Counted from the stretch's first letter, positions 1 through 7,248 are shown. The stretch is DNA of 9,291 nucleotides from an uncultured Clostridia bacterium (GCA_938014915.1 CALLQQ010000003.1:1-9291), one strand, 5' to 3'. Numbers and translations: made by a program. The notes: generated from the sequence alone by a model not told the origin.

Positions 1-2
1 TT

Positions 3-125
3 TTTGCTTCTTGCATTCAAAGAGGCACACCTATTGGCTATCCCTGTCCATGTGCTAAAAAGATGAAAGATATTATATCAAAAGACATAGGAGAGCAATT
101 TAAAATAAACGATTATACTCATTAA
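3..125 (+). CDS. C-terminal end of an unidentified protein (5' end outside window)
   Basis: This is an open frame from the window edge to a TAA at 123-125, giving 40 residues. The segment has three cysteines, in a C-x(10)-C-P-C arrangement within a Gly/Pro-rich stretch (GTPIGYPCPCAKKMK), followed by a polar tail ending DYTH. The cysteine pattern suggests metal binding or a redox site, but I do not recognise the family. Support for it being a real gene end is the composition and the strong terminator-like hairpin that starts 18 nt after the stop. It converges with the minus-strand ABC operon. The start, full length and function cannot be determined from this window. Confidence 0.55.
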   Translation, partial: FASCIQRGTPIGYPCPCAKKMKDIISKDIGEQFKINDYTH

Positions 126-142
126 TTTTTAAAGATTACATA

Positions 143-185
143 CAAAAGGGTCCTGTCTAGCATCAACATAGACAGGACCCTTTTG
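143..185. terminator. Perfect 17-bp hairpin, bidirectional terminator
   Basis: The arms 143-159 (CAAAAGGGTCCTGTCTA) and 169-185 are exact reverse complements, with a 9-nt loop. The arms begin and end in A4/T4 runs, so the RNA has a short U tract in either orientation. It lies just after the plus-strand gene ending at 125 and also downstream of the minus-strand ABC operon, so it probably serves both converging transcripts. Confidence 0.85.
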
Positions 186-203
186 GCTTAATATATTTAC
201 GTT

Positions 204-239
204 AAAGGTCCTCTCTTATTTGTTTTTGAGAGGACTTTT
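204..239. terminator. Second terminator hairpin between convergent genes
   Basis: The arms 204-215 (AAAGGTCCTCTC) and 228-239 (GAGAGGACTTTT) pair over 12 bp with one G-U, leaving a 12-nt T-rich loop. On the plus strand the stem runs into TTTTATATTT, a reasonable U tract; on the minus strand the tract is shorter (CCTTTAA). It is the first hairpin met by transcripts leaving the ABC operon. The 118 nt between it and the operon end (240-357) contain no gene that I can support. Confidence 0.7.
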
Positions 240-357
240 ATATTTGAATAGGGCTGCATTTACAATGTGCATAGCCTTATCATAATATCCCATTGCCCTT
301 ATCTTGAGGGATTCCCCACCGCATTAACTTCATATCACATTTCAATCGAATTTAATC

Positions 358-2253
358 TTAGCCATTTTCGATAATTCCAGTGTAAAGTTGATAATAGGTG
401 CCACGTTTTTGCATTAAAGATTCGTGGTTGCCACGTTCAATAATACGCCCTTGGTCTAGAACCATAATCACATTGGAATTTTTAATAGTGCTAAGTCGGT
501 GTGCAATTACGAATGTCGTTCGACCGTGCATTAGCTTGTCCATGCCCTCCTGCACTAATTTTTCAGTTTGGGAGTCAATGGAAGATGTCGCCTCATCGAG
601 TATCAGCACTGGCGAATTAGCAAGCGCTGCTCGGGCGATCGATATTAATTGCCGCTGCCCTTGAGAAAGTGCCGATCCTCCCCTTGTTAGAACTGTATCG
701 TATCCGTGTTCTAAATGCTCTATAAAGTGATGAGCATTTGCAAGTTTCGATGCGGCGATGACTTCTTCACGTGTCGCATTTGGATTAGCATATTTGATGT
801 TTTCTTCTATCGTCCCTGTAAAGAGGTTTGTATCTTGAAGGACAATTCCTAGGGAACGTCTAAGGTCATATTTTTTAATTTGCTTGATATCAATACCATC
901 ATAGGTAATCGCCCCTTGATTAATGTCGTAAAAACGATTAATAAGATTCGTAATCGTTGTCTTACCTGCGCCCGTTGCACCAACAAAGGCAATTTTCTCG
1001 CCTGGTTCTGCATATAGGTCCACATCATGCAATACGGTCTTTTCAGGAACATATGAAAAAGTAACATTATTGAATCTAACATCACCCATCAACGGTATAT
1101 ATATATTCGTGCCGTCATATGCCCGTTGTTTCCAAGCCCAGATTCCCGTTTCTTCAGCCGTTTCGACTAAATTCCCGCTTTCATCATGCTTTGCATTAAC
1201 AAGTGTAATCTCGCCTTCATCGGCTTCAGGCTCTTCATCTAACAAGTCGAAAATTCTTCCTGCTCCCGCCATTGCCATAATCACGGAGTTAAGTTGTTGT
1301 GAAATTTGGCTCAACGGTCCGTTGAAAGATCGATTTAAGGTAAGGAAGCTTGCTAAGCTACCAAGCGTTAAACCAGCCCAACCATTCACAGATAAAACTC
1401 CACCTACAAAAGCGACTAGCACATATGAAATGTGCCCTAAGCTGCTTACAATAGGCATCAAAATATTAGCGAATTTATTAGCCTTATAAGAACTATCGAA
1501 TAGCTCGTCATTTAATGCATGGAATTCCTCAATAGCTTTATCTTCATAATTAAAAACTTTTACTACACGGGCACCTTCCATCATTTCCTCAATATATCCA
1601 TTCTCCGCACCCAACATTTTTTGTTGGAGGGCAAAGTGTTTTCCAGACTTTTTCATAATATTAACTAATGCAAACTGCATCAACACAACCATGGATAAAG
1701 TAACTAACGTCAATGGAATACTAAGCACAATCATCGAAATTAATACGGATACAATTGTGAATAGCGATACTAGGAACTGAGGAATACTTTGCGATATTAC
1801 TTGTCTTAACGTGTCCGTGTCGTTAGTATAGATACTCATAATGTCACCGTGGGAATGGCTGTCAAAGTACTGAATAGGTAGTCTTTGCATATGGGAGAAT
1901 AGGTCCCTACGAATATTTTCCATAGTACCTTGAGAGATAATAACCAGTAATTTCTGATACATGAAATTCGCAAGTACGCCAATAAGGTAAATTACCGCCA
2001 TCGTACTCAGCGCATAAAGCAGCGGCATAAAGTTCTTATGTGACGCATGAATAAGCGGCTCAATATAGTCATCAATTAATGTTTTCATAAATAGTGATGA
2101 AGCGACTGATGCCAGTGAGGATACAATAATTCCAATAAAGACAAAGAAATATAACCATTTATAATGTGAGAATATATATTTCATCAGTCGTTTTAAAGTT
2201 TTAAAGTCCATTTTTCTGCCGTCTGATCCGATATTCCTTGATTTACGATTCAT
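358..2253 (-). CDS. ABC exporter half-transporter, heterodimer subunit with the catalytic NBD (LmrD/YfiC-like)
   Basis: This 631-residue protein is a fused membrane domain and ATPase of the multidrug/lipid exporter type (ABC_membrane plus ABC_tran), expected in the cytoplasmic membrane. Hydrophobic segments lie near residues 33-56, 76-98, 158-200 and 262-290. The ATPase has a consensus Walker A (GATGAGKT, 425-432), Q-loop Q473, Walker B ILDE with catalytic E554, and switch H585. Its signature is LSQGQ (529-533) instead of LSGGQ. Residues about 341-390 form a longer linker than usual before the ATPase, as in LmrD/BmrD-type subunits. The ATG overlaps the previous gene's TAA (TAATG), and its ribosome site (AGAGGTGAGG) lies inside that gene, so translation is probably coupled. 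The partner is the 574-residue protein. Substrate is unknown; drug or peptide efflux is inferred from the family and the MarR regulator. Confidence 0.93.
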   Translation of the reverse strand: MNRKSRNIGSDGRKMDFKTLKRLMKYIFSHYKWLYFFVFIGIIVSSLASVASSLFMKTLIDDYIEPLIHASHKNFMPLLYALSTMAVIYLIGVLANFMYQKLLVIISQGTMENIRRDLFSHMQRLPIQYFDSHSHGDIMSIYTNDTDTLRQVISQSIPQFLVSLFTIVSVLISMIVLSIPLTLVTLSMVVLMQFALVNIMKKSGKHFALQQKMLGAENGYIEEMMEGARVVKVFNYEDKAIEEFHALNDELFDSSYKANKFANILMPIVSSLGHISYVLVAFVGGVLSVNGWAGLTLGSLASFLTLNRSFNGPLSQISQQLNSVIMAMAGAGRIFDLLDEEPEADEGEITLVNAKHDESGNLVETAEETGIWAWKQRAYDGTNIYIPLMGDVRFNNVTFSYVPEKTVLHDVDLYAEPGEKIAFVGATGAGKTTITNLINRFYDINQGAITYDGIDIKQIKKYDLRRSLGIVLQDTNLFTGTIEENIKYANPNATREEVIAASKLANAHHFIEHLEHGYDTVLTRGGSALSQGQRQLISIARAALANSPVLILDEATSSIDSQTEKLVQEGMDKLMHGRTTFVIAHRLSTIKNSNVIMVLDQGRIIERGNHESLMQKRGTYYQLYTGIIENG

Positions 2254-3977
2254 TAATCCTCACCTCTTTTCTGCGTTTCATAAACTTCTTGATATAATGA
2301 ATTCGTTTGTAGTAATTCGTCATGTGTACCAAGTCCCGTGATCTCGCCTTCATGCAATACTAAAATCCTATCTGCATCTTCAATAGATGAGATACGTTGA
2401 GAGATGATAATTTTAGTAACTTGGGGCAGAGTCGACTTCAAAGATGTTCGAATTTCTTGATCCGTCTTAGTATCAACAGCGCTAGTGCTATCATCTAAAA
2501 TTAGAATTTTCGGATTCTTCAATAGTGCTCTTGCAATAGTTAATCGCTGCTTTTGCCCCCCTGAGAAGTTTGTTCCGCCCTGCTCAACATAAGTATCATA
2601 TTGATCGGGCATAGCCTCTATAAAATCCGCCGCTCTAGCAAGGCGGCATGCCTCTTTTATTTCATCAAGTGTCGCATTTTCATTACCCCAGCGCATATTT
2701 TCGATTACACTTCCTGAAAAGAGAACATTCTTTTGCAATACCATCGAAACAGCATTACGGAGTGCCTCTAAATCGTAGTCTTTAACATTGACACCGCCAA
2801 CAAGTACGGCACCTTCACTTGCATCATATAGTCTAGGTATTAGGCTGGTGAGCGTAGTCTTGCTTGAGCCAGTTGAGCCGAGGATCCCTAGTGTTTCCCC
2901 AGATTCAATTTTCAAATTAATGTTTCTTAACACATATTTGTCTGCTCCCTCATAGTAACCGAATGAAACATTCCTAAACTCCACTTCGCCATTTTCTATA
3001 ATATCAATTGCATTTTCCGGATTGGTGATAACTGCTTCTTCATTTAACACCTCAACAATACGTTTTGCCGATGCGCCGGACATACTGAGCATTACAAATA
3101 CCATTGATAACATCATTAAACTCATCAAAATATTAATAGTATAGGTGAACATACTCATTAATTCGCCCGTAGTCATTGAGCCAGAAGAAATAAGTTGCGC
3201 ACCGAACCAGCTTAAGGCAATGATACATAGATACATGGTGAGCTGCATGATAGGTGAGTTAAACACCAAGATATTCTCTGCTCGCCTAAAAGTTTTTCTT
3301 AAGTTACTTGCAGCGTTAAAAAACTTCTTTTTCTCATCTTCTTCTTTAACATAGGCCTTTACAACACGGATATTAGAAATGTTCTCTTGAATACTGGCAT
3401 TTAAATCATCGTATTTCTTAAATCCTTCTGTAAAAATAGGCGTTACTTTCTTCATCATTATGAACAAAATAACAGCTAAAAAGATAGCGGCTATAAGGAA
3501 AATTATAGCTAAATCAGAATTGATATAAAAGGTCATAAACATTGCCACTATCAACATTATGGGAGAACGCACCATCAACCTTAAAGACATTTGATAAGCA
3601 TTCTGAACATTAGTTGCGTCGGTCATCATACGTGTTACAAGACCCGACGTTGAATACTTGTCGATATTTGCAAACGAAAATGTTTGTATGTTTTCAAACA
3701 TTGATCCTCTTAAATTCTTGGCAAATCCAGAAGATGCGTAAGCTGCATACTTCCCGCCTAGGGCTCCAAAAATCAACGAAATAACTGCTGCTAAAAACAT
3801 TAATCCTCCGTATAAAAATACAGCTTTTAAATTCTTTTGGTATACTCCCTTATCAATGATGAATGCCATTAAAAAAGGTAGCATTAATTCCAAAATAACT
3901 TCTCCAGCTGTAAACATAGGTGTCAATATAGATGCCATTTTAAACTCTTTTACTTCTTGCAATAATCTACGTACCAT
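2253..3977 (-). CDS. ABC exporter half-transporter, heterodimer subunit with degenerate NBD (LmrC/YfiB-like)
   Basis: This 574-residue ABC half-exporter has six likely membrane helices (near 17-41, 53-73, 133-152, 156-176, 240-262, 272-298) and a C-terminal ATPase. The signature is consensus FSGGQ (471-475). The rest of its own ATP site departs from consensus. Walker A is GSTGSSKT (367-374), with S372 in place of glycine. Walker B ends LDD, so D496 replaces the catalytic Glu. The switch His is Q527 (ISQR). This is the expected subunit for the degenerate site of a heterodimeric exporter, complementary to the 631-residue partner. The start has a good ribosome site (AGAGAGGATG) within the end of the MarR gene, whose stop is 4 nt upstream. 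The length fits the YfiB/LmrC class. Substrate is unknown. Confidence 0.93.
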   Translation of the reverse strand: MVRRLLQEVKEFKMASILTPMFTAGEVILELMLPFLMAFIIDKGVYQKNLKAVFLYGGLMFLAAVISLIFGALGGKYAAYASSGFAKNLRGSMFENIQTFSFANIDKYSTSGLVTRMMTDATNVQNAYQMSLRLMVRSPIMLIVAMFMTFYINSDLAIIFLIAAIFLAVILFIMMKKVTPIFTEGFKKYDDLNASIQENISNIRVVKAYVKEEDEKKKFFNAASNLRKTFRRAENILVFNSPIMQLTMYLCIIALSWFGAQLISSGSMTTGELMSMFTYTINILMSLMMLSMVFVMLSMSGASAKRIVEVLNEEAVITNPENAIDIIENGEVEFRNVSFGYYEGADKYVLRNINLKIESGETLGILGSTGSSKTTLTSLIPRLYDASEGAVLVGGVNVKDYDLEALRNAVSMVLQKNVLFSGSVIENMRWGNENATLDEIKEACRLARAADFIEAMPDQYDTYVEQGGTNFSGGQKQRLTIARALLKNPKILILDDSTSAVDTKTDQEIRTSLKSTLPQVTKIIISQRISSIEDADRILVLHEGEITGLGTHDELLQTNSLYQEVYETQKRGED

Positions 3978-3981
3978 ATCA

Positions 3982-4410
3982 TCATCCTCTCTTTATATTT
4001 TCCTTTAATTGTTCTAAGACTTTAAAGAAAACAGACAAATCACTCTCATCAATATTCTGACGGAGCATGGATTCTATCTTATTCATATGCGCTTCCATTG
4101 CGTCAATTAATGATAGTGTCGCATCTGTTATCTGTATTTCTTTAAGTCTTGCGTCATGTTGTGCGACCACTCGCACAATGAGGCCATTGCGTTCTAACAC
4201 ATTTAACATTTGGGTTACTGATGAGCGCCTAATTCTCAAATATTGTTCAATATCTTTTTGATAAATTGGTTCCTCACTTTTATATAAAAACACTAAAAGG
4301 CGAATCTGAACGTGGGTAAGATTAACCGAATTATTAGCACGCTCAATTTCTATCCTATGTTTTATCAATTGCTGAATTTCTCTTAGTTCAACACTAATTC
4401 TCTTAGACAT
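3982..4410 (-). CDS. MarR-family transcriptional regulator of the ABC exporter
   Basis: This 142-residue protein is the usual length for MarR. It should form a dimeric winged-helix DNA-binding protein. The helix-turn-helix spans roughly residues 48-76, with recognition helix RRSSVTQMLNVLERNG (61-76). The wing follows, with the family's conserved D-x-R (D86, R88). Predicted N- and C-terminal helices (8-28 and 98-140) would form the dimer interface. The ATG is preceded by a near-perfect ribosome site, AGGAGGTGG (4414-4422). It is the first gene of an operon with the two ABC subunits. The palindrome over the promoter start makes autorepression, relieved by a small ligand, the likely mode. That is inference from family and layout; the ligand is not visible. 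Confidence 0.9.
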   Translation of the reverse strand: MSKRISVELREIQQLIKHRIEIERANNSVNLTHVQIRLLVFLYKSEEPIYQKDIEQYLRIRRSSVTQMLNVLERNGLIVRVVAQHDARLKEIQITDATLSLIDAMEAHMNKIESMLRQNIDESDLSVFFKVLEQLKENIKRG

Positions 4411-4428
4411 GATCCACCTCCTATATTT

Positions 4429-4442
4429 GTTAGGTACCTAAC
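4429..4442. promoter_or_regulatory. Palindromic operator GTTAGGTACCTAAC, probable MarR binding site
   Basis: This is a perfect 14-bp inverted repeat just downstream of the -10 element, covering the expected transcription start and lying 6 nt upstream of the ribosome site (4414-4422). Size and symmetry fit a MarR dimer site, and binding here would block initiation at the operon promoter. Assignment to the adjacent MarR protein is inferred from position. Confidence 0.75.
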
Positions 4443-4443
4443 T

Positions 4444-4472
4444 ATAATACTACTTTTATTTTATATTGTCAA
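4444..4472 (-). promoter_or_regulatory. Sigma-A-type promoter of the marR-ABC operon
   Basis: Read on the minus strand there is a perfect -35 TTGACA (4472-4467), a 17-bp spacer and a -10 TATTAT (4449-4444). The predicted start falls around 4437, inside the palindrome 4429-4442. The match to the housekeeping consensus is strong, so expression should be high when the operator is free. Confidence 0.85.
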
Positions 4473-4580
4473 CACCCCTACTGCCGGATTGGAATAAGAT
4501 GCTCTATCGAATCTTGCTAAAGATAACAGATGGGCGAATTTTTGTCATGCACAAGCACCGTCATTCTAGCACTAGGAAAT

Positions 4581-4623
4581 AAGTAATGCACTCTACGTAA
4601 TTGTATCGTAAAGTGCATTGCTT
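4581..4623. terminator. Terminator-like hairpin after the DUF1848 gene
   Basis: The arms 4581-4597 (AAGTAATGCACTCTACG) and 4607-4623 pair over 17 positions with one wobble and one mismatch, leaving a 9-nt loop. It begins 21 nt past the stop of the minus-strand gene ending at 4644. The minus-strand U tract is weak (ACTTATTT) and the plus-strand side reads CTTTATT, so it could work in both directions. The rest of the intergenic stretch, 4473-4580, shows no gene I can support. Confidence 0.65.
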
Positions 4624-4643
4624 TATTGATTTGAAATAATATT

Positions 4644-5582
4644 TTATTCAAAGAAATTCATTTGGCAATCTTTGTAGGATTCAACATCCCTAACTTTAAT
4701 CACATCAATATCTGTGATGTTCCCAAAAAGAAGTGGTGAATGGGGATCATGTAGAGAATAGTTTTTTGAAACAGTGTTTTGGCTAAAATTAGCATAACAG
4801 TATAAACATCCATTTTTACATGTGCTATATGCTCCAATATCGATACTAGCAACACAACCGCACTCTGGACGTTGGTTTTTGTCTTTTTCGACTATTAATT
4901 TGCAATTCCCAAGACGCTCAAATCTTGCTTTATCTATGCAATGGGCATGTCGAATGCCAAACTTACTCACATCAATGTCCTCAGCGCAAGTATCAATATA
5001 TATCCCTGCATCTCCCGCAATTTCAGAGAATTGTTGCATTAATTCTTCTTTCTGTTGAAAAGTTGGATTTTTTAATTTGAGCGAAGCAGTGCTCTTTTGC
5101 GTGTTTTTATATAAATCCAAAAAGCTTACAGTGCATTTTTCAGTATATTCTGCAAGTTTATCGACAAGTATTTTAAAGTATTTTAAATGATATTCCGCAG
5201 TATAATAATCGTTAAAAAGTATAGGGTCATATCTCCAAATAACTTTGTCTTTTCCAGCCTTCTGTGATAACTCTTGAAAAGCAGGTATGAGAATATTATT
5301 CTTAGAGGGAATATTCGGTTCTACGTCTTTACCATATGCATTTAATGTGAATTGAAAATAATATATATAGTCGCTTAACTCGTCAAGCCGATTTATCATC
5401 GGCAATGGATTTTTCGTCCAAAACACAATACCGTCGACAATATTAGGGGAGAGTGTTACTTTACCAATCTGATGGAAGTTCATTGGATTGCGAACGTAAG
5501 CATATCCTTCTTTTATCCGATTAAAAAACCAGTCAGAATAATATGATGGTATGTCCGTTCTTCGACTTGCACTTATAATCAT
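4644..5582 (-). CDS. DUF1848 family protein with C-terminal CX3CX2C cysteine cluster
   Basis: This 312-residue protein begins MIISASRRTDIPSYY, the characteristic DUF1848 N-terminus, and continues with family-like stretches (FWTKNP near 54-59, WRYDP near 116-120). The C-terminal part has CGC (241-243), then C255-x3-C259-x2-C262 within a segment reading DIGAYSTCKNGCLYCYA. A CX3CX2C pattern is the classic radical-SAM iron-sulfur motif, but here it lies near the C-terminus; iron-sulfur binding is inferred and the function is unknown. The start at 5582 is preferred over the longer ORF start at 5609. Only the former has a ribosome site (AAAGGGGGAA, 7-nt spacing), and it begins exactly at the conserved residues. 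The preceding gene ends 136 nt upstream. Confidence 0.88.
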   Translation of the reverse strand: MIISASRRTDIPSYYSDWFFNRIKEGYAYVRNPMNFHQIGKVTLSPNIVDGIVFWTKNPLPMINRLDELSDYIYYFQFTLNAYGKDVEPNIPSKNNILIPAFQELSQKAGKDKVIWRYDPILFNDYYTAEYHLKYFKILVDKLAEYTEKCTVSFLDLYKNTQKSTASLKLKNPTFQQKEELMQQFSEIAGDAGIYIDTCAEDIDVSKFGIRHAHCIDKARFERLGNCKLIVEKDKNQRPECGCVASIDIGAYSTCKNGCLYCYANFSQNTVSKNYSLHDPHSPLLFGNITDIDVIKVRDVESYKDCQMNFFE

Positions 5583-5587
5583 TCTAC

Positions 5588-5597
5588 TTCCCCCTTT
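5588..5597 (-). promoter_or_regulatory. G-rich ribosome binding site fixing the DUF1848 start
   Basis: The minus strand reads AAAGGGGGAA, with 7 nt from the G run to the ATG at 5582-5580. The upstream in-frame ATG at 5609 has no purine-rich site before it, so the nine extra residues of the longer frame are probably not translated. Confidence 0.7.
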
Positions 5598-5651
5598 TTT
5601 TATAAGCATTTTGCACTAGCATATGTTTAATGTGAAGAATAGGTTTCCAAG

Positions 5652-5683
5652 ACGCAGAACAAATAAGTTTGCGTTACGCAGAA
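5652..5683. repeat. Short repeats and palindrome between serine hydrolase and DUF1848 genes
   Basis: ACGCAGAA occurs twice (5652-5659 and 5676-5683), and the second copy overlaps an inverted repeat TGCGT-T-ACGCA at 5670-5680. A related sequence, GCGCAGGAACAAAT, lies in opposite orientation upstream of the serine hydrolase gene (about 6739-6752, minus strand), matching CGCAGAACAAAT here. This may be a worn REP-like element or chance similarity; no mobile element is otherwise visible. Confidence 0.3.
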
Positions 5684-5718
5684 ATTCTCTATCTGAATCT
5701 TCGCCATAAGTACGATCG

Positions 5719-6714
5719 CTAGGGTGATAAAAAGATTTTGTTTATGTCCTCAAGTAACTTCCAAACATTGTCGCCGTAATTACTAACTAAGACTATCATC
5801 AATTGATTGGGAATATCATAGGATGTTATAAAACTCACTCCTGGGTCACATCCTTGAAAATATGGTGTGAAATTGTCTTTTACTTTCCGTAACCAAATTC
5901 CATATCCATAACATTCATCCTTCCCACTGTGATTTGAAATCATATTTTGAGTCATCGTTTTTGAAAGTAATTTATATGATAATAGGCATTTCCAGAATGA
6001 TTCAATGTCCGATACTGTCGTAAATGCACCTCCTGCACCGGTGCCTTTAGCATCTACACTGAAAATATTTGTTCTATAACCGCCACGTATTTCATCGTAA
6101 ATATAATTTGTGGCACATTTTTCAGGCAACATATCGAGTTCATAATATCCAGTGTTGCACATTCCGGAGGGAGCAAAAACATTATCGTCTAAGTACTTAT
6201 CAAATGCCATCCCAGTTACCTTTTCAATAATTAGAGCTAGCACAACAAATCCGGTATTGTTATACTGGAACTTGGTGCCGCGCGGATACATCATCGGTTT
6301 ATCAACAAATAGCGGTAATAAATCCTGATTAGAACGTATTTTATAGTTCGGGAAATCTACCCAAAGATCTTCATATTCACTCATTGTAGATTCATCAAAA
6401 TAGTCCGGAATTCCAGAAGTGTGAGTCAACAATTCTTCAATTGTTATACCCCCATCTATTTGCTTTAGGTTAAAATCAAGGATTTCTCCAATTTTATCTT
6501 CAAAACGGATAAGTCCTTTTTCAATTAGTTGTAATATTCCAACGGCAACAAATACCTTACCCGCCGAAGCAGTAGCAAACTTTGTATCGAAATTGTTTTC
6601 AACTTTATTGGGCAAATCGGCATAACCAAATGCTCTTTTAAATAATACTTTATTCTTTAAAGTTATTAAGGCGCAACCCCTAAAATCCTCATTAAAAACG
6701 TTCTCTATACTCAT
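5719..6714 (-). CDS. Beta-lactamase-fold serine hydrolase (PF00144 class), cytoplasmic
   Basis: This 331-residue protein belongs to the serine beta-lactamase / penicillin-binding-protein-like family. The nucleophile motif S-x-x-K is S50-A-G-K53. LLTHTSGIPDY (95-105) is the family's conserved segment, and Y-x-N is Y151-N-N153. The third active-site motif, usually H/K-x-G, appears as FQGCDPG (286-292) with no His or Lys, so it may be an esterase or peptidase rather than a true beta-lactamase. There is no signal peptide or membrane anchor: the protein opens MSIENVFNEDFRGCAL, so it should act in the cytoplasm. The ATG has ribosome site AAGGAGTG with about 7-nt spacing. The preceding gene ends 107 nt upstream, and no convincing promoter or terminator was found in that gap. 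Substrate is unknown. Confidence 0.88.
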   Translation of the reverse strand: MSIENVFNEDFRGCALITLKNKVLFKRAFGYADLPNKVENNFDTKFATASAGKVFVAVGILQLIEKGLIRFEDKIGEILDFNLKQIDGGITIEELLTHTSGIPDYFDESTMSEYEDLWVDFPNYKIRSNQDLLPLFVDKPMMYPRGTKFQYNNTGFVVLALIIEKVTGMAFDKYLDDNVFAPSGMCNTGYYELDMLPEKCATNYIYDEIRGGYRTNIFSVDAKGTGAGGAFTTVSDIESFWKCLLSYKLLSKTMTQNMISNHSGKDECYGYGIWLRKVKDNFTPYFQGCDPGVSFITSYDIPNQLMIVLVSNYGDNVWKLLEDINKIFLSP

Positions 6715-6821
6715 TTAAACACTCCTTTTACTTGCTCGATTTGTTCCTGCGCAAACGCAAAAAGACAAAACATTCAGCCTATTAACATAACCTACTTCAA
6801 ATTTATTAACATCCAAATCAC

Positions 6822-7193
6822 CTACCGCCTCCAAAAGCTTATTATGTCTTTTTTATCCTCAATGTTATAAGCGATTAATTTACGCAGCAAATCATAATCC
6901 ACTTTATCCGCCCATCTGATTCTAAATAGTTCCTCTGTGTGGGAATATCCCGCATCTTTAATTTCACTTTCAAATAACTTAATCACCAGCGATTCAGGGG
7001 CAACGGCTATATGTCCTTTGGCAACACTAAAGCCGATTATAAAAGTACCGTGGTCGATAAACATTGGCTGATTCCACTTGAGTTCTGCTTTTAATTGTGG
7101 GAATTCTCTTTTAACGAATTTTAGTATATCTTCCATGCGTGCCTTTTGTACAGGCTTCTCGATACTATCTAAAAATGTCTGAAATACTTTCAT
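6822..7193 (-). CDS. fra: Frataxin-like iron chaperone, DUF1801 family (Fra/YdhG homologue)
   Basis: This 123-residue protein has the DUF1801 fold and strongly resembles, from memory, Bacillus subtilis Fra (YdhG), an intracellular iron-channelling protein functionally like frataxin. Diagnostic stretches are KWNQPMF (39-45), DHGTFIIGFS (47-56), HIAVAPE (61-67) and a C-terminal FWRR. It should be a soluble cytoplasmic protein supplying iron for iron-sulfur cluster or heme assembly; this role is inherited from the family. The open frame extends to 7310, but the start is placed at 7193. There the ATG has a good ribosome site (AGGAGT, 7201-7206), conserved residues begin, and the length equals the B. 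subtilis protein. The 39 upstream residues look non-coding. The symbol is given by homology only. Confidence 0.88.
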   Translation of the reverse strand: MKVFQTFLDSIEKPVQKARMEDILKFVKREFPQLKAELKWNQPMFIDHGTFIIGFSVAKGHIAVAPESLVIKLFESEIKDAGYSHTEELFRIRWADKVDYDLLRKLIAYNIEDKKDIISFWRR

Positions 7194-7200
7194 ATTATGC

Positions 7201-7206
7201 ACTCCT
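7201..7206 (-). promoter_or_regulatory. Ribosome binding site fixing the fra start
   Basis: The minus strand reads AGGAGT, 7 nt before the ATG at 7193-7191. It lies inside the longer open frame reaching 7310, and the alternative upstream start has no comparable site, so the short form is the likely product. Confidence 0.75.
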
Positions 7207-7231
7207 ATCTTGATTATGTCGACTCTATGAA

Positions 7232-7248
7232 CGGCATTATTTATGCCG
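7232..7248. other. Small hairpin in the leader of the fra gene
   Basis: CGGCAT (7232-7237) and ATGCCG (7243-7248) form a 6-bp stem with a 5-nt loop, 26 nt upstream of the fra ribosome site. No U tract follows on the minus strand, so it is not a standard terminator; it may be an mRNA processing or stability element, or chance. Confidence 0.35.

Noticed and set aside
240..357. Minus-strand reading frame with MGYYDKAMHIVNAALF near 248-295
   Set aside because: It looks protein-like for about 25 codons but has no ribosome site and lies between the ABC stop and a terminator; too short to call a gene or a transposase remnant.
398..664. 88-residue plus-strand ORF inside the 631-residue ABC gene
   Set aside because: It is antisense to conserved ATPase-coding sequence, with no ribosome site or recognisable domain; a shadow frame.
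1070..1489. 139-residue plus-strand ORF antisense to the ABC membrane domain and linker
   Set aside because: Long, but it overlaps an unmistakable gene on the other strand and its composition (Ser/Pro/Ile-rich) is typical of antisense shadows.
4499..4582. 27-residue plus-strand ORF directly before the 4581-4623 hairpin
   Set aside because: Its stop abuts a terminator-like hairpin, which is suggestive, but the ribosome site is weak, no promoter is evident, and the hairpin is explained by the DUF1848 gene on the other strand.
4822..5058. 78-residue plus-strand ORF inside the DUF1848 gene
   Set aside because: It is antisense to the conserved cysteine-rich region of DUF1848 and has no start signal.
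5583..5718. Promoter TTCACA-17-CAAAAT for the DUF1848 gene
   Set aside because: The -10 match is poor and several equally weak alternatives exist in this AT-rich gap, so no promoter is called.
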